Positions 10,050 through 22,076 of a stretch of DNA of 64,000 bases are shown here, one piece after another. Below the pieces are notes generated by a model that worked only from the letters and a program-made list of their open reading frames with translations, did no database searches and was not told the origin of the DNA. Every line of letters begins with the position of its first letter. The first letter of the stretch is position 1. Origin of the DNA: Apiospora phragmitis (lineage: Eukaryota > Ascomycota > Sordariomycetes > Amphisphaeriales > Apiosporaceae). A program made the position numbers and the translations under genes. The stretch covers positions 2,232,001-2,296,000 of the forward strand of contig JAQQWL010000005.1 in NCBI GenBank assembly GCA_038363925.1. Reading direction: 5' to 3'.

Positions 10050-12330
10050 ATGTTTTATAGCCACGAAAGTAAGTACACACTTGTGCATCCGTGTTGCCCG
10101 TGGCCTTTGCTGACACCAAGCTAGTACTGACTGACCGCCAATATGGCGTCGCCACCATCTGGTAAGCAGTCCAATCGTACCCAAATCCATCCATCTGCAG
10201 CCGAACTGTTGAAGCTTGGGAGGCAGTGTAGGATACTCATCTGACTTTCTCTTGCAGGATTGTGGCCACCATTGGCTCACGCTCTCAGACGAAGCGTGTT
10301 ACGCGCAAGGCAATCCAAGAGGTCGAGATAGACAAAGCTGTTGAGAAGATCATCGAGCCTGGTGCTCCAATCGCGTTGCGCTTACAAGGCAGCCTCCTCT
10401 ATGGAGTATCTGGAGTGTTCAAGCAGCAGTGCCAGTACCTTCTCACAGACGCTCAGAAAGTGAATTTCCACATGAATACCTTCTTCAAGAATATGACGAG
10501 AAACGAGATTGCCCCAGGAGCTGGCCTAGGGAGGTGAGCAATTCGTCTCGTCTAATGTTTTCTCAGGGAGCTTCCACTAATTCGATCTCTAGACGTGAGA
10601 ATCTGATGCTTATGGACGATCCAGATTTCGCTTCTGGTTTCATTCCCCAGATGCCTGCCTTCAATGCAAACGCAGACATGTTTCTAGTGAACAGCAATGG
10701 AAGGAACAACACCCAAAAGACATCTTCACAAATGTCACCACCTTCCTTGACCCCGGGCTCTGGCAGCGCATCTAGCCAAGACCGATTCCATCTGCAGCTG
10801 GATGTCCCACGCTCAGATACGCTTGATCATAATTCATTGCACCAAGGTCTTCAGGGCCTCTCGTCAGGACAGAAGCCAGCACCATTGGGTGGCATGGGCG
10901 ACATCTGTGGCGAGGAGGAATTTGGCGCCTCTTCAGATTGGGGTCTCAATGTCGACGAAGATGGCAACGTTGTTGAGTCTGCAGCAATCGAGCCTGCCAT
11001 TTTTGGTGAAGATCTAGAGCTACCCCCGATGCCGAGCATTGAAGGAGACAACCTTCCCCAACTTGCTGCACAGCAGCCGAAGATGGATGAGCAGGGTGAC
11101 ATTATTATGGACGAACAGCCACTTCCGGATGTTGAAGCTCTACCCCAGGCTCAGCGCGATGACCAGAAAGCATATGAGCAGACCAGCCCTGAAGCAGAAA
11201 ACCAAGGCGCAACCACGCAACGAAAGAGAAAGCGCAGGATCTTTCACCCCGACGAGAGGCTTGAGATCTCCCGAAACGTCCTTCGAGATTGGCAAAATCC
11301 CGACGTCTACAGAGAAAATTGCTGCAAGCCTAAGCGACACCATACCACGGCGACCGAGGCCAGAAAAAACGCCATCCATCTTACTTTCGGACTAGGTCTT
11401 GCCAATATCGGACAAAACCTAGGAATCCCAGGAATGATTCACCCACTGGCTATTCAGTATTCCGGTGATTTCCTTTTCACTGCAACGACTGGTCTCGAAG
11501 TCTTTAATGACCAGGATCAGGGTGGACGTAAGCATCTTCGATCAGCATCAGAAGATATTGAGGACCCCGAGGGCGAAGGCCGTCGAGTTCGACCACGCCT
11601 CGAAGAGCAGGGAGAAGCCGAACAGGCGCAGCTGCATCGGGGCCGTGGCGATCAGAACGGAGATAAGGTCTTCGGCCTTGGTGATGACGGCCTTTCTGAA
11701 GTTGGCAGAGAACGCCAGCCAGCTCTTGACGATCCTCCTTCATCTATGCCCTGGAACCGACATTCCTCTGCCATGCCCGGTTCCTCCGTCCGTGGACAGC
11801 CGCCGCAGTTCGGCCGCGACCAGCCTTCAAGCCCTCTCAACAAACGCGCTGGCTCAGTCCAGGACATCGTACGCTACAGCGACAGCGGAGACGTCGGCGG
11901 TGGAGACTTTGACGTGGGGTTTGGCAGCGTTGGTGGTGACTCCAATGGCTCAGGCTCTGACCAAGGGTTCCCTCCTCTGTCCGCTGGAGGCGGCGACAAC
12001 AATCTCGACACACAGCAAAGAAACCAAAGAAACCAGCACGCGCGCGAGTTCCTCGACCGGGAGGGTGCCAACTTCCTCTCTTACATGGAGCAAACGATAG
12101 CCGAGAGCGGCGAGCGCCGCCATGATGAGGATTTCGAGAAGCAGCGCAAGTGGGTTGGCTTTGACGACGTCTTTGTGCCCGCCCGCACCGACCGCGCCAC
12201 TGCTGCTCAAGCTTTCTACCACGTTCTTGGCCTTGTGACCAAAGGAAGAATGGCGGTTGAGCAGGTGGGCATGCCGCAGGAACCGTTCGGCGAGATCCAC
12301 GTTGGTGTCAAGATCGATCCTGGAAGTTAG
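10050..12330 (+). CDS. rec8: Rec8-type meiotic cohesin (kleisin) subunit
   Basis: Rec8 replaces Rad21/Scc1 in meiotic cohesin, bridging the Smc1-Smc3 heads and holding sister chromatids until separase cuts it. Four exons (10050-10068, 10125-10161, 10258-10533, 10593-12330) give 689 residues; introns are 56, 96 and 59 nt. The spliced N-terminus, MFYSHEILTDRQYGVATIW followed by IVATIGSRSQTKRVTRK, is the diagnostic Rad21/Rec8 N-terminal domain (about residues 1-110). The centre is long, acidic and disordered, with an RKRKRR cluster and a conserved-looking LRDWQNPDVYRENCCK segment. The C-terminal 50 residues (AFYHVLGLVTKGRMAVEQ) are the winged helix that binds the Smc1 head. The MFYSH start and the IVATIGSRS region favour Rec8 over mitotic Rad21. 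The gene is convergent with mrs6. Expression is expected in meiosis, but I see no regulatory proof. Confidence 0.93.
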
Positions 12331-12923
12331 AGCGAGCGAGCAGAACAGAGCAAGCACGCCTGCATTAGCACGTTCTCTCAGTGGGCTGAGAATTGGGCTG
12401 TCTGGAAGGAGATGGACACAGACAGACACGACACGGCGATAACAAGGGACCAAGCTGAGGAATATTGGCTCTCAACGGATCGTCGTTACATGGCTATGGC
12501 GTTAGAAGTTCTGAGGACGGTGGCTGGCTGAATGGATTTGTCTTTGGGTCTCGACGGCCTCACAAGACGGGTCATCCTGGTCGGTCTATGGGAACGCATC
12601 TATCCATGGCAGCAAGCCCTTTAGTCAAGGTTTGGCGGATCTGTGCGTACTACGCACGAAAGAGAATCAACCGCCTGGCGTTTTCGGAACTGAGTTTTAT
12701 GGCAGCAATTTGCTATCGAGATCGGAGGATATGCTGCCTCCCATATGGGTGTAAATGGGCGAGCATTTACATACAAAACCATGGCTTTGATGATTTTCAG
12801 TGCACTGTTTCCTGTAGTGAGGGACGTAGACTAGGGTTGCTCACAATGGAACGAAAGATGATACAGTATGCAAATTAGATCAATTAAGGTAAAAGTGCCA
12901 CAGTGTGCATCCTAGACATTATC
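12331..12923. other. Convergent 3' region between rec8 and mrs6
   Basis: Rec8 ends at 12330 and mrs6 ends at 12924 on the other strand, so this interval holds two 3' ends. A 137-codon open frame on the plus strand has no recognisable features and is treated as untranslated. Confidence 0.6.
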
Positions 12924-14697
12924 TTACTCGTACACTTCATCCTCTGCATCAGCTCCTTCTCGATCTTCGAAGACTAAGTACGTGTCCTCGTCAGATTCGT
13001 CACCTGAGACTAGACTCCAAGCAGTCTTCACAGCCTCTAGATCAGAGTCCTCAAAGGCAATGGTTGCTGAAAGCGGCGGGAATGATAAGGCAGGAGTGGT
13101 GCCGTGATTCTCAGTAGTTGATTGCCTGTCACCGAGGGCTTGTTCATAGTAAAGTTGATATAGACATGGAGATGTTGAATCTTCACCTTCCACGGCGTAG
13201 ACAAGCATGACAAGCGCTTGCTCGAGCTCATGTTTCGATCCAGCCGTTGCCAGCGTTGTAAGATACACGACACCTATTGTAAATCTGATTAGCAGACCGT
13301 TGGGACTCATGTGATAAGACATGGAAATGTATGATTTTGTAGGTGTATCAGTTTGTCAGAGGTTGTTTGTCGTCAAAGCATAGCTCAGACAATGTAGATA
13401 AGTGTTTGCTTCTATTCATCCTAACACCATGGAAGAGGGGCAAAGGGGTATGAAGGAAGGGGGAAAGATTTAGCTTACATTGGCCAACAGGACACTCTCC
13501 GGTATCACTGGAGTGAATTACAGCATAGATCGGTGATGGTGTACTTGGTAGTGCAACCACGGCCACTGCCGGTGTAGGAGCACCTTCAACCAACACTTGG
13601 AACAGTGAGTTAAGCGGAGACTTGACCACTGCTATAAGTCTGCTAATTGCTTGCACGCTGGCTGTGGTTTCTTGCCCAGATATAACCGAGTCTGCTTGAA
13701 CCGTAATGCCGTTGGGCAGCTCCAACGATGCCTTTTCGTTTTCACCAGAAGGCTTCATAGTCGCACTTGTGTCCAGCATGTAGATGCCACCACCCACAGC
13801 ACCAGCACGGCACGCGACTTGGGCAATCTCCGAGAGACCACCCCATTTCGGGTACACAGCACAGAAGCCCGGACCAAACATCCCCATGGACGTTAAATGA
13901 CGATTGATGGCTGCCAACCCGGATCTGACAGAGGCCTTCCCATCCAGAGCCATGGTCAATGCGACAACATACCTTTTCAAATCATCTTCCAATTTGAACT
14001 GGGCAGTCAGAAAGTCGGTGAGCGAAGCATCGGCGTGGGCCTCCCAGAGAGGTTTCTGGTCATCGGACTCAAAGTCGAGCACGAATTTCAGGAACTTCAT
14101 CAGCGACCGCTTCGAGCGGGCAGGTATGGACTGGCTCGAGAACACGTCTTCGCGGCTGCTCGGTATTCGGGAGAGCTTGGGGTCCGATCCATCCTTCGCC
14201 GGTTCATAGACGAAGAAGGAGCCGACCGCCAAAAACTCGACCTGTCGATAGGCTCGCGACGAGACCAGGCTGGATAGTAGCTTCGACTTGGTGTGGATGA
14301 TTTGCGGTGCGAGGGCCAGCGAGTAGGCGCGGGGGAACTTCAAGCCTTGGGCTTCCGCATCGTCGGGTTTCCATACGGCAGCGTTGCGGACCACACTCCT
14401 CTTCTTCTCAGCCTCACTGGAGCCTCCGGCATGTTTAGCTGCGAAGCTTTCGGCCTCTTGCAGGGTCAAGGCAGCTTCGTATTGACCATAGTAGTAATTG
14501 GGATCTGTATGGAGGATACGCTTCTTGGACCGCGAGAGAGCTCTTCATTGTTGGAACAGGAGGCTAAGTCAGTCAGACCGACTTCGCTTTGTATTGATTC
14601 CTCAGAAAGCATCTTTTACTCACAACGCCAGGAGTGACTGCTGCAAGCCAGTACCACAAATCACGACATCCCAAGGCTCCTCGCCTAGAGACTCCAT
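12924..14697 (-). CDS. mrs6: Rab escort protein (Rab geranylgeranyl transferase component A)
   Basis: Mrs6/REP presents newly made Rab GTPases to geranylgeranyl transferase II and delivers the prenylated Rab to membranes. Exons 14624-14697, 13479-14542 and 12924-13273 (minus) encode 495 residues; introns are 81 and 205 nt, and all phases match. The N-terminus (MESLGEEPWDVVICGTGLQQ) carries the dinucleotide-fold motif shared by REP and GDI. It is followed after the first intron by ALSRSKKRILHTDPNYYYG, another hallmark of the GDI/REP superfamily. The gap between these parts and the longer acidic C-terminus (ending EDREGADAEDEVYE) fit REP better than the shorter GDI, which would read NTMDEEYD near the start. 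It is transcribed in the same direction as rrp43, 626 bp downstream of that gene's stop. Confidence 0.92.
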
Positions 14698-15323
14698 GAT
14701 AATGGACTTTCTTTTTCTCCCCTCCGAGAAGGAGACAGCTGAGGTAGGAAAGACAAATAGGTGGGAGGGAGGATGGGCGTAAGTTTTTTTTCTTTCTCCT
14801 TGGATGGAGTCTGTTCCGACAAGAATGATCCTGGCCTGGCCCCGCTGCTGAAGACGGGAAAAAAGATATTGCTGCCTGCTATCAAGCTCGATTCCGGTGC
14901 ACGGACCCTTTAGAATCGGTGGGATATTGAAAGCTCGCACCTGAGGGTGCTTGATTTACCTTTCTCTTTTTCTAATAACTTACCGCCCATTCAAGTCTGG
15001 TTCTGCTGCCCTCAAAGCATCATAGCACTTCTGGCAGCAGAGTGGCCTTTCATTAGGCTACTCCAAATGGGCGGCAGAGCAAATCGTCGTCCCGTATCTA
15101 CTGTCCTGGATTTTACACCTGATAGGATAGTTCGAAGGGTTTGATACATATCTTCCAGAAAATTGCCCATTTTGACCGTATATAATTCTAGCACAACGCC
15201 CTGTAAAAACCTGCAACATGCCTCCAATGGGGTCTCATAAATCCTCCTTGGGAAACCATATTAAGCACCAATTGCAAATGAGTTACGAGGGGGTATCAAT
15301 CGTTATTTTGTTTGCATCCGCTT
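14698..15323. other. Intergenic: mrs6 promoter region
   Basis: This lies between the rrp43 stop and the mrs6 start, both on the minus strand, so it serves as the mrs6 5' region. It contains a pyrimidine-rich stretch near 14710-14800. No RNA gene or repeat is visible. Confidence 0.6.
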
Positions 15324-16368
15324 CTACTCTATGGCAGCGTGGATTTGCTCCCATCTTGACTCCGCTGTAGCTACCATTTTCTTCGTGAGCTCAGGACCGA
15401 CGACTGTGCCTCCATGTTTCGATATTCCTAGGATTTTCGTACTCCGACCAAGCTTATCGACGACCACAGTGACTGTCTCGTCGCATAGACCCTCTTCGAG
15501 TCTGTCAGGATCCACGAGAATCCAGTAGCTACCACTGCCCTTCTTTTGTTTCTCCTTGGCTGTGAACACAGCTGCCGTACATGCCACAGGCAATCCCCGT
15601 AGATTAAGAGGGGCCGCCCTTTTCCTGAGAACGTTTGCACAGTACCATCTCTCGGTCGGCGTCCCAGTAAGCAAACGGGAGCTTCGTGTCCCGCAACGCC
15701 GCGAGTATGGCAGTCCAGGCCGTATCAAAGGGGTTTCCGTCGAACGAGATGAACAAGACGTCAATGTATAGCACCCAGTAAGCCTTGACTGCCTTGTCTT
15801 CAGCGACAGCGTATTCGTCGATCTCTTCAGCCTCATCCATCTTCTCGTCGTCTTCTTCCTTGTTCTCCTTGCCGGCCTCTTCAGGATAGATGCGTAACCG
15901 GCTCACATCGACGAGCTTAGAGCTGTGCAGTAGAGAGTAGACGCGCGTGCTCAGCGTCTGCGCGAGCGTGGTGGGCGGTACACCAGGCAGGAAATTCGGG
16001 GCGCAGCCGGTGGCGAGCTCAATGTTGGGGACCAGGAGATCGTAGTCCCGTGCCTCGTCCAGGGAGGAGCTGGAGTCGTCCGATGGCGAGGGTGCCCGGT
16101 AGTTGGGGATGGCCGACGTCAGGATCGTCTCGCCCCGGACACCACATATGACGGTGGTGTCGCCATTCCGTACTACAGCGCTGCCATGGGCATGCGAGAG
16201 CGAGGAGGTGTTGATGTATGGGGTGCGAGTCTGGGAGGGTTGGCGTCCGTTCGTGCGAGTAGGCGTCGTGGAAGGATCAGCGGGTTGCAGATTTGCGAGG
16301 AGGTAAGGGTGTGGTGATAGTTTGGCAAACGTGGTACTCGAGAGAGTCATGGACTTTGATGTCGCCAT
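15324..16368 (-). CDS. rrp43: Exosome core subunit Rrp43, reading frame broken once
   Basis: Rrp43 (EXOSC8 in animals) is one of six catalytically inactive RNase PH-like ring subunits of the RNA exosome. The start MATSKSMTLSS at 16368 precedes the family N-terminus, FAKLSPHPYLLANLQP. The RNase PH-like core follows: SAVVRNGDTTVICGVRGE, then NIELATGCAPN and YWVLYIDVLFISFDGNPFD. In this frame the protein stops at 15604-15606. The family C-terminal half (LNLRGLPVACTAAVFT, WILVDPD, then ISKHGGTVVGPELT) continues in the next frame to a stop at 15324. The frame change must lie between about 15607 and 15645. One surplus base, for instance in the four T at 15620-15623, would explain it, and the joined product would be 347 residues. 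A 52-nt GT-AG intron (15625-15676) would also restore the frame but would delete residues aligned across the family. Confidence 0.85.
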
Positions 16369-19300
16369 GATGGAGAGAGATGTCTGCAAGTACAGACGGT
16401 TGATCCTAATAATTCCAGATATCGCCTTCTCAAATGTCTGATGCACAGAATGACGATCAATAGAAATATTTTCAGCCTTGCCTTCCGCAATCGATAGTGG
16501 GGTGCAACGCCCATTGCGACCGGTGTGTTAAGGTTAGTGGATTGCAAGGCTGTGCTAACTGCTCCAATAGCTCCAAAGCCAGGCACTTTACCTTACCTAA
16601 GCAAAAGGACGGACTATTGCTCAACCTCGACGGACACAGATTCGTAACGAAGTAAGGTTAGACGATAGTATCACAAAGGGGGATTGCTGTTGATCAAACT
16701 AGTGCAGCTACCTGCAATGGCTCAAAGATATTGTGGTTCATTTGCAGGACTGAAGTAATACTGGGATTTTACGAGACGTCATGTGTTTGTGGCGGACGTA
16801 TGGTATTCATTCTATCAACATCCACCGCAGATAGTCTGCTGGTAGGCTCGTACGTAATCGTATTCATCTATACTACGGGGAATAGGAAATAGGTCTTGTC
16901 GTTTCTGGCTCGAGCCTCAGTCAACGTTATCCTCGACATCCTCGGATGAATGTCTCATATTGGGGGCATTATTCTCAATGGCTGTGACAACAACCAGCAC
17001 AGAATAGCCGTAGGGGTTTGGATTGAATTATCAGTGTTCCCGTATCGTTTGATTCTGATTTCTTAGCACTTGACGCCGTCAGGCTCATCTAACATGAATC
17101 TCAGATTGATGGTTGGCTAAGATTACCGTCGGATGTAGGTAGCAGTCGGTTCCTAAGCAAAAGTGCCCCCCATCCAACGGGACAGTCCTGTAGTCTGTGG
17201 TTATATCCCACATTGCTGCAACACAATGTTTCCCTGCATGTAATTGTGGTAGCGTGTGTTATAGCACGGTAATAACCCCCGGTTGAAAGAAGGGCCAACC
17301 AAATTGACCAAGTAACAGAGTGATTCGGCACTCCTTCTATTGGCTCTCAGACTCCCGCTCGGCTGCTTGGAGAGAGCAATGTTGCCGGCGCGGCTCTGCT
17401 CAAAGCGGGAATGAGATCGTTGACTACTGCTACCTACCTACCGTTGCGATACTCGTTTGGATAACGGAGTTCCATGCATCCAACCTCACCAACTTCGTCT
17501 CTCGTTGCTTCCAGTTCCCGGCGCTCTGGAACACATTGCATGAATTGAACAAGCCAGCCTATCAGCAGCGGGGATGAAGCTCCATGCTGCAGCAGAGGGC
17601 TCAACGGTCACGTCGAAAGTGGTGACAACTCATTCGTGCTGGTCTGGGAGACATCGGCCAGCCGAAAAAGCCGGATCAAGCTCAAGAATCTCTTGTTCAT
17701 GCAGGTGCAGAAACTTGCCAGGCACGGGGAAGAGGCCGTGATTCGATAGTATGCCCAGGGGGGTGTCCTGGTTTATCCTTGAAGCGCAGCTGTGGTGGAG
17801 CTGCTTCGTCCACGCCAACCGATAGCTTTGGCGAATCACCGGCCGTCTTTTGCCGCCCGTCCTGCAACACCGCAGAGCTCAATCTGTGAACAGCCAACAA
17901 GATGCTGTCGAATCCCAATGCTTCTTCTCAGCCATGCGCAGGCTTTTCTGCCTTTCACTAACCCTGGAAGGTTCCCAGCCCAGCAGGCAGGCAGGGTACC
18001 TGGTTGTCAATCACGGGAGCTATCGCATCTCTGCCTCTAATTCGACAGCACCAACAGACAACAGACCCCAAATCAAAGCCATGATGGCACCACTGATAGG
18101 ATGAAGCAAACAGCTCTCCTCCGAAGAAGAGAGGGGGGTTTCGTTCACCTGCACAAGACGAAGGTTTGTCCGTCTTGGTGTTCTGGTTCGAGGGCTACGC
18201 CATGCCCACAACTTGCTTGACATTTGACATTTGACTTGACACTTGTCTGACAGCAAGCTGACTTATTGCATGTCTGATATTGCAGTATTTGACAGAATGT
18301 AGCCCTTCATCATAGCTCGATGCAACCCTTCTCATCTAAAGAGGAAAAAAAGGCAAGAAGATATGGGCTCCCGTAAGCCGGCAAAATCCCTCATTTCCCA
18401 AGCAGAGGAAGAACAGAACAGTCATACGTGATTACCAAGTGGTGCGACTGAGTTTTCGAAGACATCATCAACCAACAACACAACAAGTCTATCATATTCC
18501 CTTGGGTTGTCACAATACTCGCCCCACCAACAGCACTGTCGATCTACGGGGCAAGACTGCATGCGAGGACTCAAGACCTTAGTTTGTGTATACCATACCC
18601 CTTGCGGCCCTACCGACGCCTCCCGCCTCTTTAGGAGCATCCAGGTAACGGCCCGCATCAAGAGCTTGCTTTCCCTTTGGCGCTTACGGTTACACACCTC
18701 CCTGGTTCCCTGGTGCATCCTGCAGTATGCGGGGAATAGCCCAACTTCAGGCCAGCCAATATTAAAGACGGCCAGCCGCTGGGCCTGGTGCCACTTTGGT
18801 GCCATTTTCCATCCGGTCCCCTTACAGGATTCATATCACACCAAGGTGTTCTTGCCTGTGATTTGACTGAGCTCATGTGAAGTCGAATTGCACACCTCCC
18901 TTCCGTTCCACCAGGACGCTTTTGTATATGCACATTACGATCTGAATCAGACCAACCGTGGTGGTCAAACGTCTTACACCATTCGACTTTGCCAGTTCCG
19001 GTCACATTCGTCCGGAGAGGAACAGTGCCCATAAAGCAAACAATCCTTGCTCGTTCTGTGGTATATACACGCAATACGCACCTCCAACGTGGCAGCAACT
19101 GGCACTATTATCATCTTCCATTCATACACTAATACTGTGGCGCGGGGAGTCTGGTATTCCTCAATCGCAAACGGAGCGCATCGTTAACCATTCTCCACGT
19201 GTCGAGTCTTCCTGTTCGACCGAACGACATAACCAGGGAGCGGCTTCAATTGACCTAGACTCCGAGGGTGACCAGTACCGCGCCTCTATCAAGCCTGGCG

Positions 19301-19431
19301 TCATCCCCATAAGCCATTCGGATGCCCTTGATGTCGAGCTTATATTAGTGCGATGCGACTTACCATTGGCGCATAGTACGGAGGTTTCTGAGCGTATTTC
19401 AGTCGAAAGGAGAGCAAGAAGCCTCGATATC
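16369..19431. other. Intergenic: divergent rrp43/reductase region
   Basis: About 3 kb separates two divergently transcribed genes. I see no RNA gene, repeat or conserved coding motif. The frame of the reductase stays open for about 474 nt upstream of its likely Met (from 18958), but that stretch has no domain features and lacks a strong start context. Confidence 0.6.
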
Positions 19432-22076
19432 ATGGCTTCCGAAATCCAGGGCGCAATGGCCGGTGCGTCGCGGACCATAGGCCAACTAGCAAAGCGAATA
19501 CATATTCCGTTAACAGCGACTAGTCCGCCGGGCCTCGTCGAGGCTCTTACAGTGGACCCATGGGACAGTGCAGGGAAATACGGTCTCGGATGGACGTACT
19601 TCTGCCTTGCGTTAATGGGGTCAGTCCTGTTTGTGAGGATATGGCATTGGTGGCAGGATAAGATCCGGCAGGCAATCTACAAGCAGGATGTTGAGCGACA
19701 CTACCGAGACGTGTACAGCTTAGACCCCGAACAGGCCATGATGGCGATGCAGACCGGGCAAACTGGACACCATTTCTTCCCCGAGACGAACCACGAAGAG
19801 AAGAAGGACTTCAAGCCCAGGAGCGACTTTTCGTCCATCACGCCCGTACTCGATGCCCTCGCTTTGTTTCGATGGGTCTTCTACCGACCGATACCCGATC
19901 TTGTATGGCGAAAGCAGCGCTTCACATTTTCTTCCCTTGCTGTGGTGACAGTCGGCTTTATTGGGTTCGCTTTCACCGCGCTTTACACCTTCTTATTACA
20001 GCCCCTTTATTGGCAGAGCATTCAGTTTGGCTCGCCTCCAGTCGCAATCCGCGCAGGCATGATTGCAGTTGCTATGACCCCTTGGATCATCGCATCTAGC
20101 ATGAAAACCAACCTTCTTACCTACATCACTGGCGTTGGTCCCGAGAGGCTGAATGTCTTCCACCGGTGGGCAGGGTATCTTTGCCTGTTCATGTCCCTTG
20201 TCCACACAATTCCCTTCTATGTACAGCCAGTGTGGGATGATGGTGGCATGCAGACCTTTTCACGACTGTTCCCGGAAGGCAGTGGTGTCATTTACGGAAC
20301 AGGAATCGCGTGTCTGGTTCCTCTTATCTGGCTCTGTGTGGCCTCTCTTCCTTTCATTCGAAGGGTGGCATTCGAGGCATTTGTGATGCTCCATGTACCT
20401 GTCGGGATGGTCTATGTTGGGCTCTTGTTCTGGCACACGAAGAACTTCCTCGCCTCGTGGAGTTATCTGTACAGCACTATCGCAATATGGGGCGTCTGTT
20501 ATGTCTGAGACTCTTCAAGCTCAACTGGACCAAACCATGGCGTCTTGCCTTCATGGTAGGGGACGAGGCGGCCATCACTCTCATGACAGAAAATGCCATC
20601 AAGGTGACAATTCCTACACAGATGAGGTGGAACCCTGGTCAATATGTCTATCTGCGGATGCCTGGCATCTCGTTCTTTGACAACCACCCGTTTACTATAT
20701 CGTCCCTTTGCAGCGAAGATTTCCCTTCGGAATACGGAGAGCAGTATCGCGACTGTGTTTTGGTTTTTAAGCCTTACGGCGGTTTCACTCGGAGAGTACT
20801 GGAAACTGCCATCCAGAAGGGCCCCTTTCACACATACCGAGCATACCTCGATGGCCCTTATGGGGGGATGCGCCGCGAGCTCTCCGCGTTCGATACCTGT
20901 ATCCTTATTGCAGGCGGAAGTGGTATCACTTCACTAATGTCACAACTACTAAACCTCATCAAGCGAATGAGGGATAGCAAGGCCATCACGAAAAAGGTTG
21001 TCGTTATCTGGGCTCTGAAGAGGCTGGAAGCGATGGATTGGTTCCGTGAAGAGCTCCGAATATGTCGGGAGTCTGCGCCGCCCGAGAGCGTGACCTGCAA
21101 GTTTTTCGTTACGTCGGCCGTAAGACAACGCGTGGGTGCTGGAATCGGAGAGAGGGCGCAGCGGCCTCTGAGCACCATGTTCCACGACCGACTGGATGGG
21201 TTTGTTGCTGGCGTTGCCTCGAAGCGAGCCTCTACCTATATCCGCGACGAAGCTCATGGCAATGTCGATTATGAGTTCGAGCTGCGCGCCGAGGATGAAG
21301 ACAGGATAACTGCTTTGCCACAACAGAAATACCTCCAGCCGCATCACGTACCACCGCAGCGGCCAGCACCGGCCAACAGGCAGTCAGCCCAAGATGATTC
21401 GCTACGAAGGCTGGAGGGCCGAGAGGACGAACACATGGAGATTCAAAGGAACCATGACGATGCACCTCCGCCTCCTCCCCCGCCGTCTGGTTCCGAGTAC
21501 CCCGAGGATAAACCCAAGCAGGGTTTCCAATTCCCTCCGCTCCAACTGCGGTCCGACAAGCAACCTCATTTTAATTACGCGCCACCATCTCCCCGTAGAT
21601 TTGACGGCTCGAATATGCAGACTCCCGAACAGGAGCAGCGTTCTACTGAGCCATCTCAGGACCTGCCCAGGCCTCCCGAGTTCGCTCATCTGCGGACCAC
21701 GAACCTGCCGGGCCAGGGCCAGCCAAGACCGACATCGACCTTTGGGCCGCCCTCGGGTTTCGACTTTGGCTTCCCCGAGACGCCGACCGAGTTCCAGAAG
21801 TCGCTCATGCGGTTCGCCTTCCCGGTCCCGCACCAGATCGACGGCGGCTGGAGCGTCGAGTACGGCAGGCCCGACTTGGGCTACATGCTCAAGGAGTGGG
21901 CGACGGGCGGCACCGACGGGCGCGGTATCCTCGGCCGGAGGACAGCCGTCTTCGTCTGTGGGCCTGAGAGCATGCGGGTCGGCGTCGCCAACACGGTGGC
22001 AAGGCTGCAGGCCGAGATCTGGGGCGACGATATGCTCGAGGAGATCTTCTTGCATACCGAGAACTATGCCCTATAG
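19432..22076 (+). CDS. Ferric reductase / NADPH oxidase-like flavocytochrome, frame broken once
   Basis: These proteins pass electrons from NADPH through FAD and haem to extracellular Fe(III), Cu(II) or oxygen. The start MASEIQGAMAGASRTIGQ leads into a first membrane helix, then a ferric-reductase transmembrane domain with paired haem histidines (VFHRWAGYL, LVHTIPFY, MLHVPVGMVY, FWHTKN). The FAD-binding domain shows WNPGQYVYLRMPG and FDNHPFTISSL; the NADPH domain shows IAGGSGITSLMSQ and, at the end, AVFVCGPESMRVGV. The first half stops at TGA 20506-20508 right after YSTIAIWGVCYV. The second half continues in another frame as LRLFKLNWTKPWR, exactly the expected next residues, so one base is missing near 20504; the joined product would be 881 residues. 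About 270 residues of Pro/Gln-rich disordered sequence interrupt the NADPH domain. Substrate is uncertain; a metalloreductase is more likely than a Nox. Confidence 0.88.

Noticed and set aside
12465..12878. 137-codon open frame after rec8
   Set aside because: Lies in the rec8/mrs6 3' region, has no conserved features and starts with TTG.
15625..15676. 52-nt intron as explanation for the rrp43 frame change
   Set aside because: GT-AG ends exist and the frame would be restored, but the segment encodes family-conserved residues (LPFAYWDADREMVLC region), and no branch site lies at a proper distance from the acceptor. Not fully excluded.
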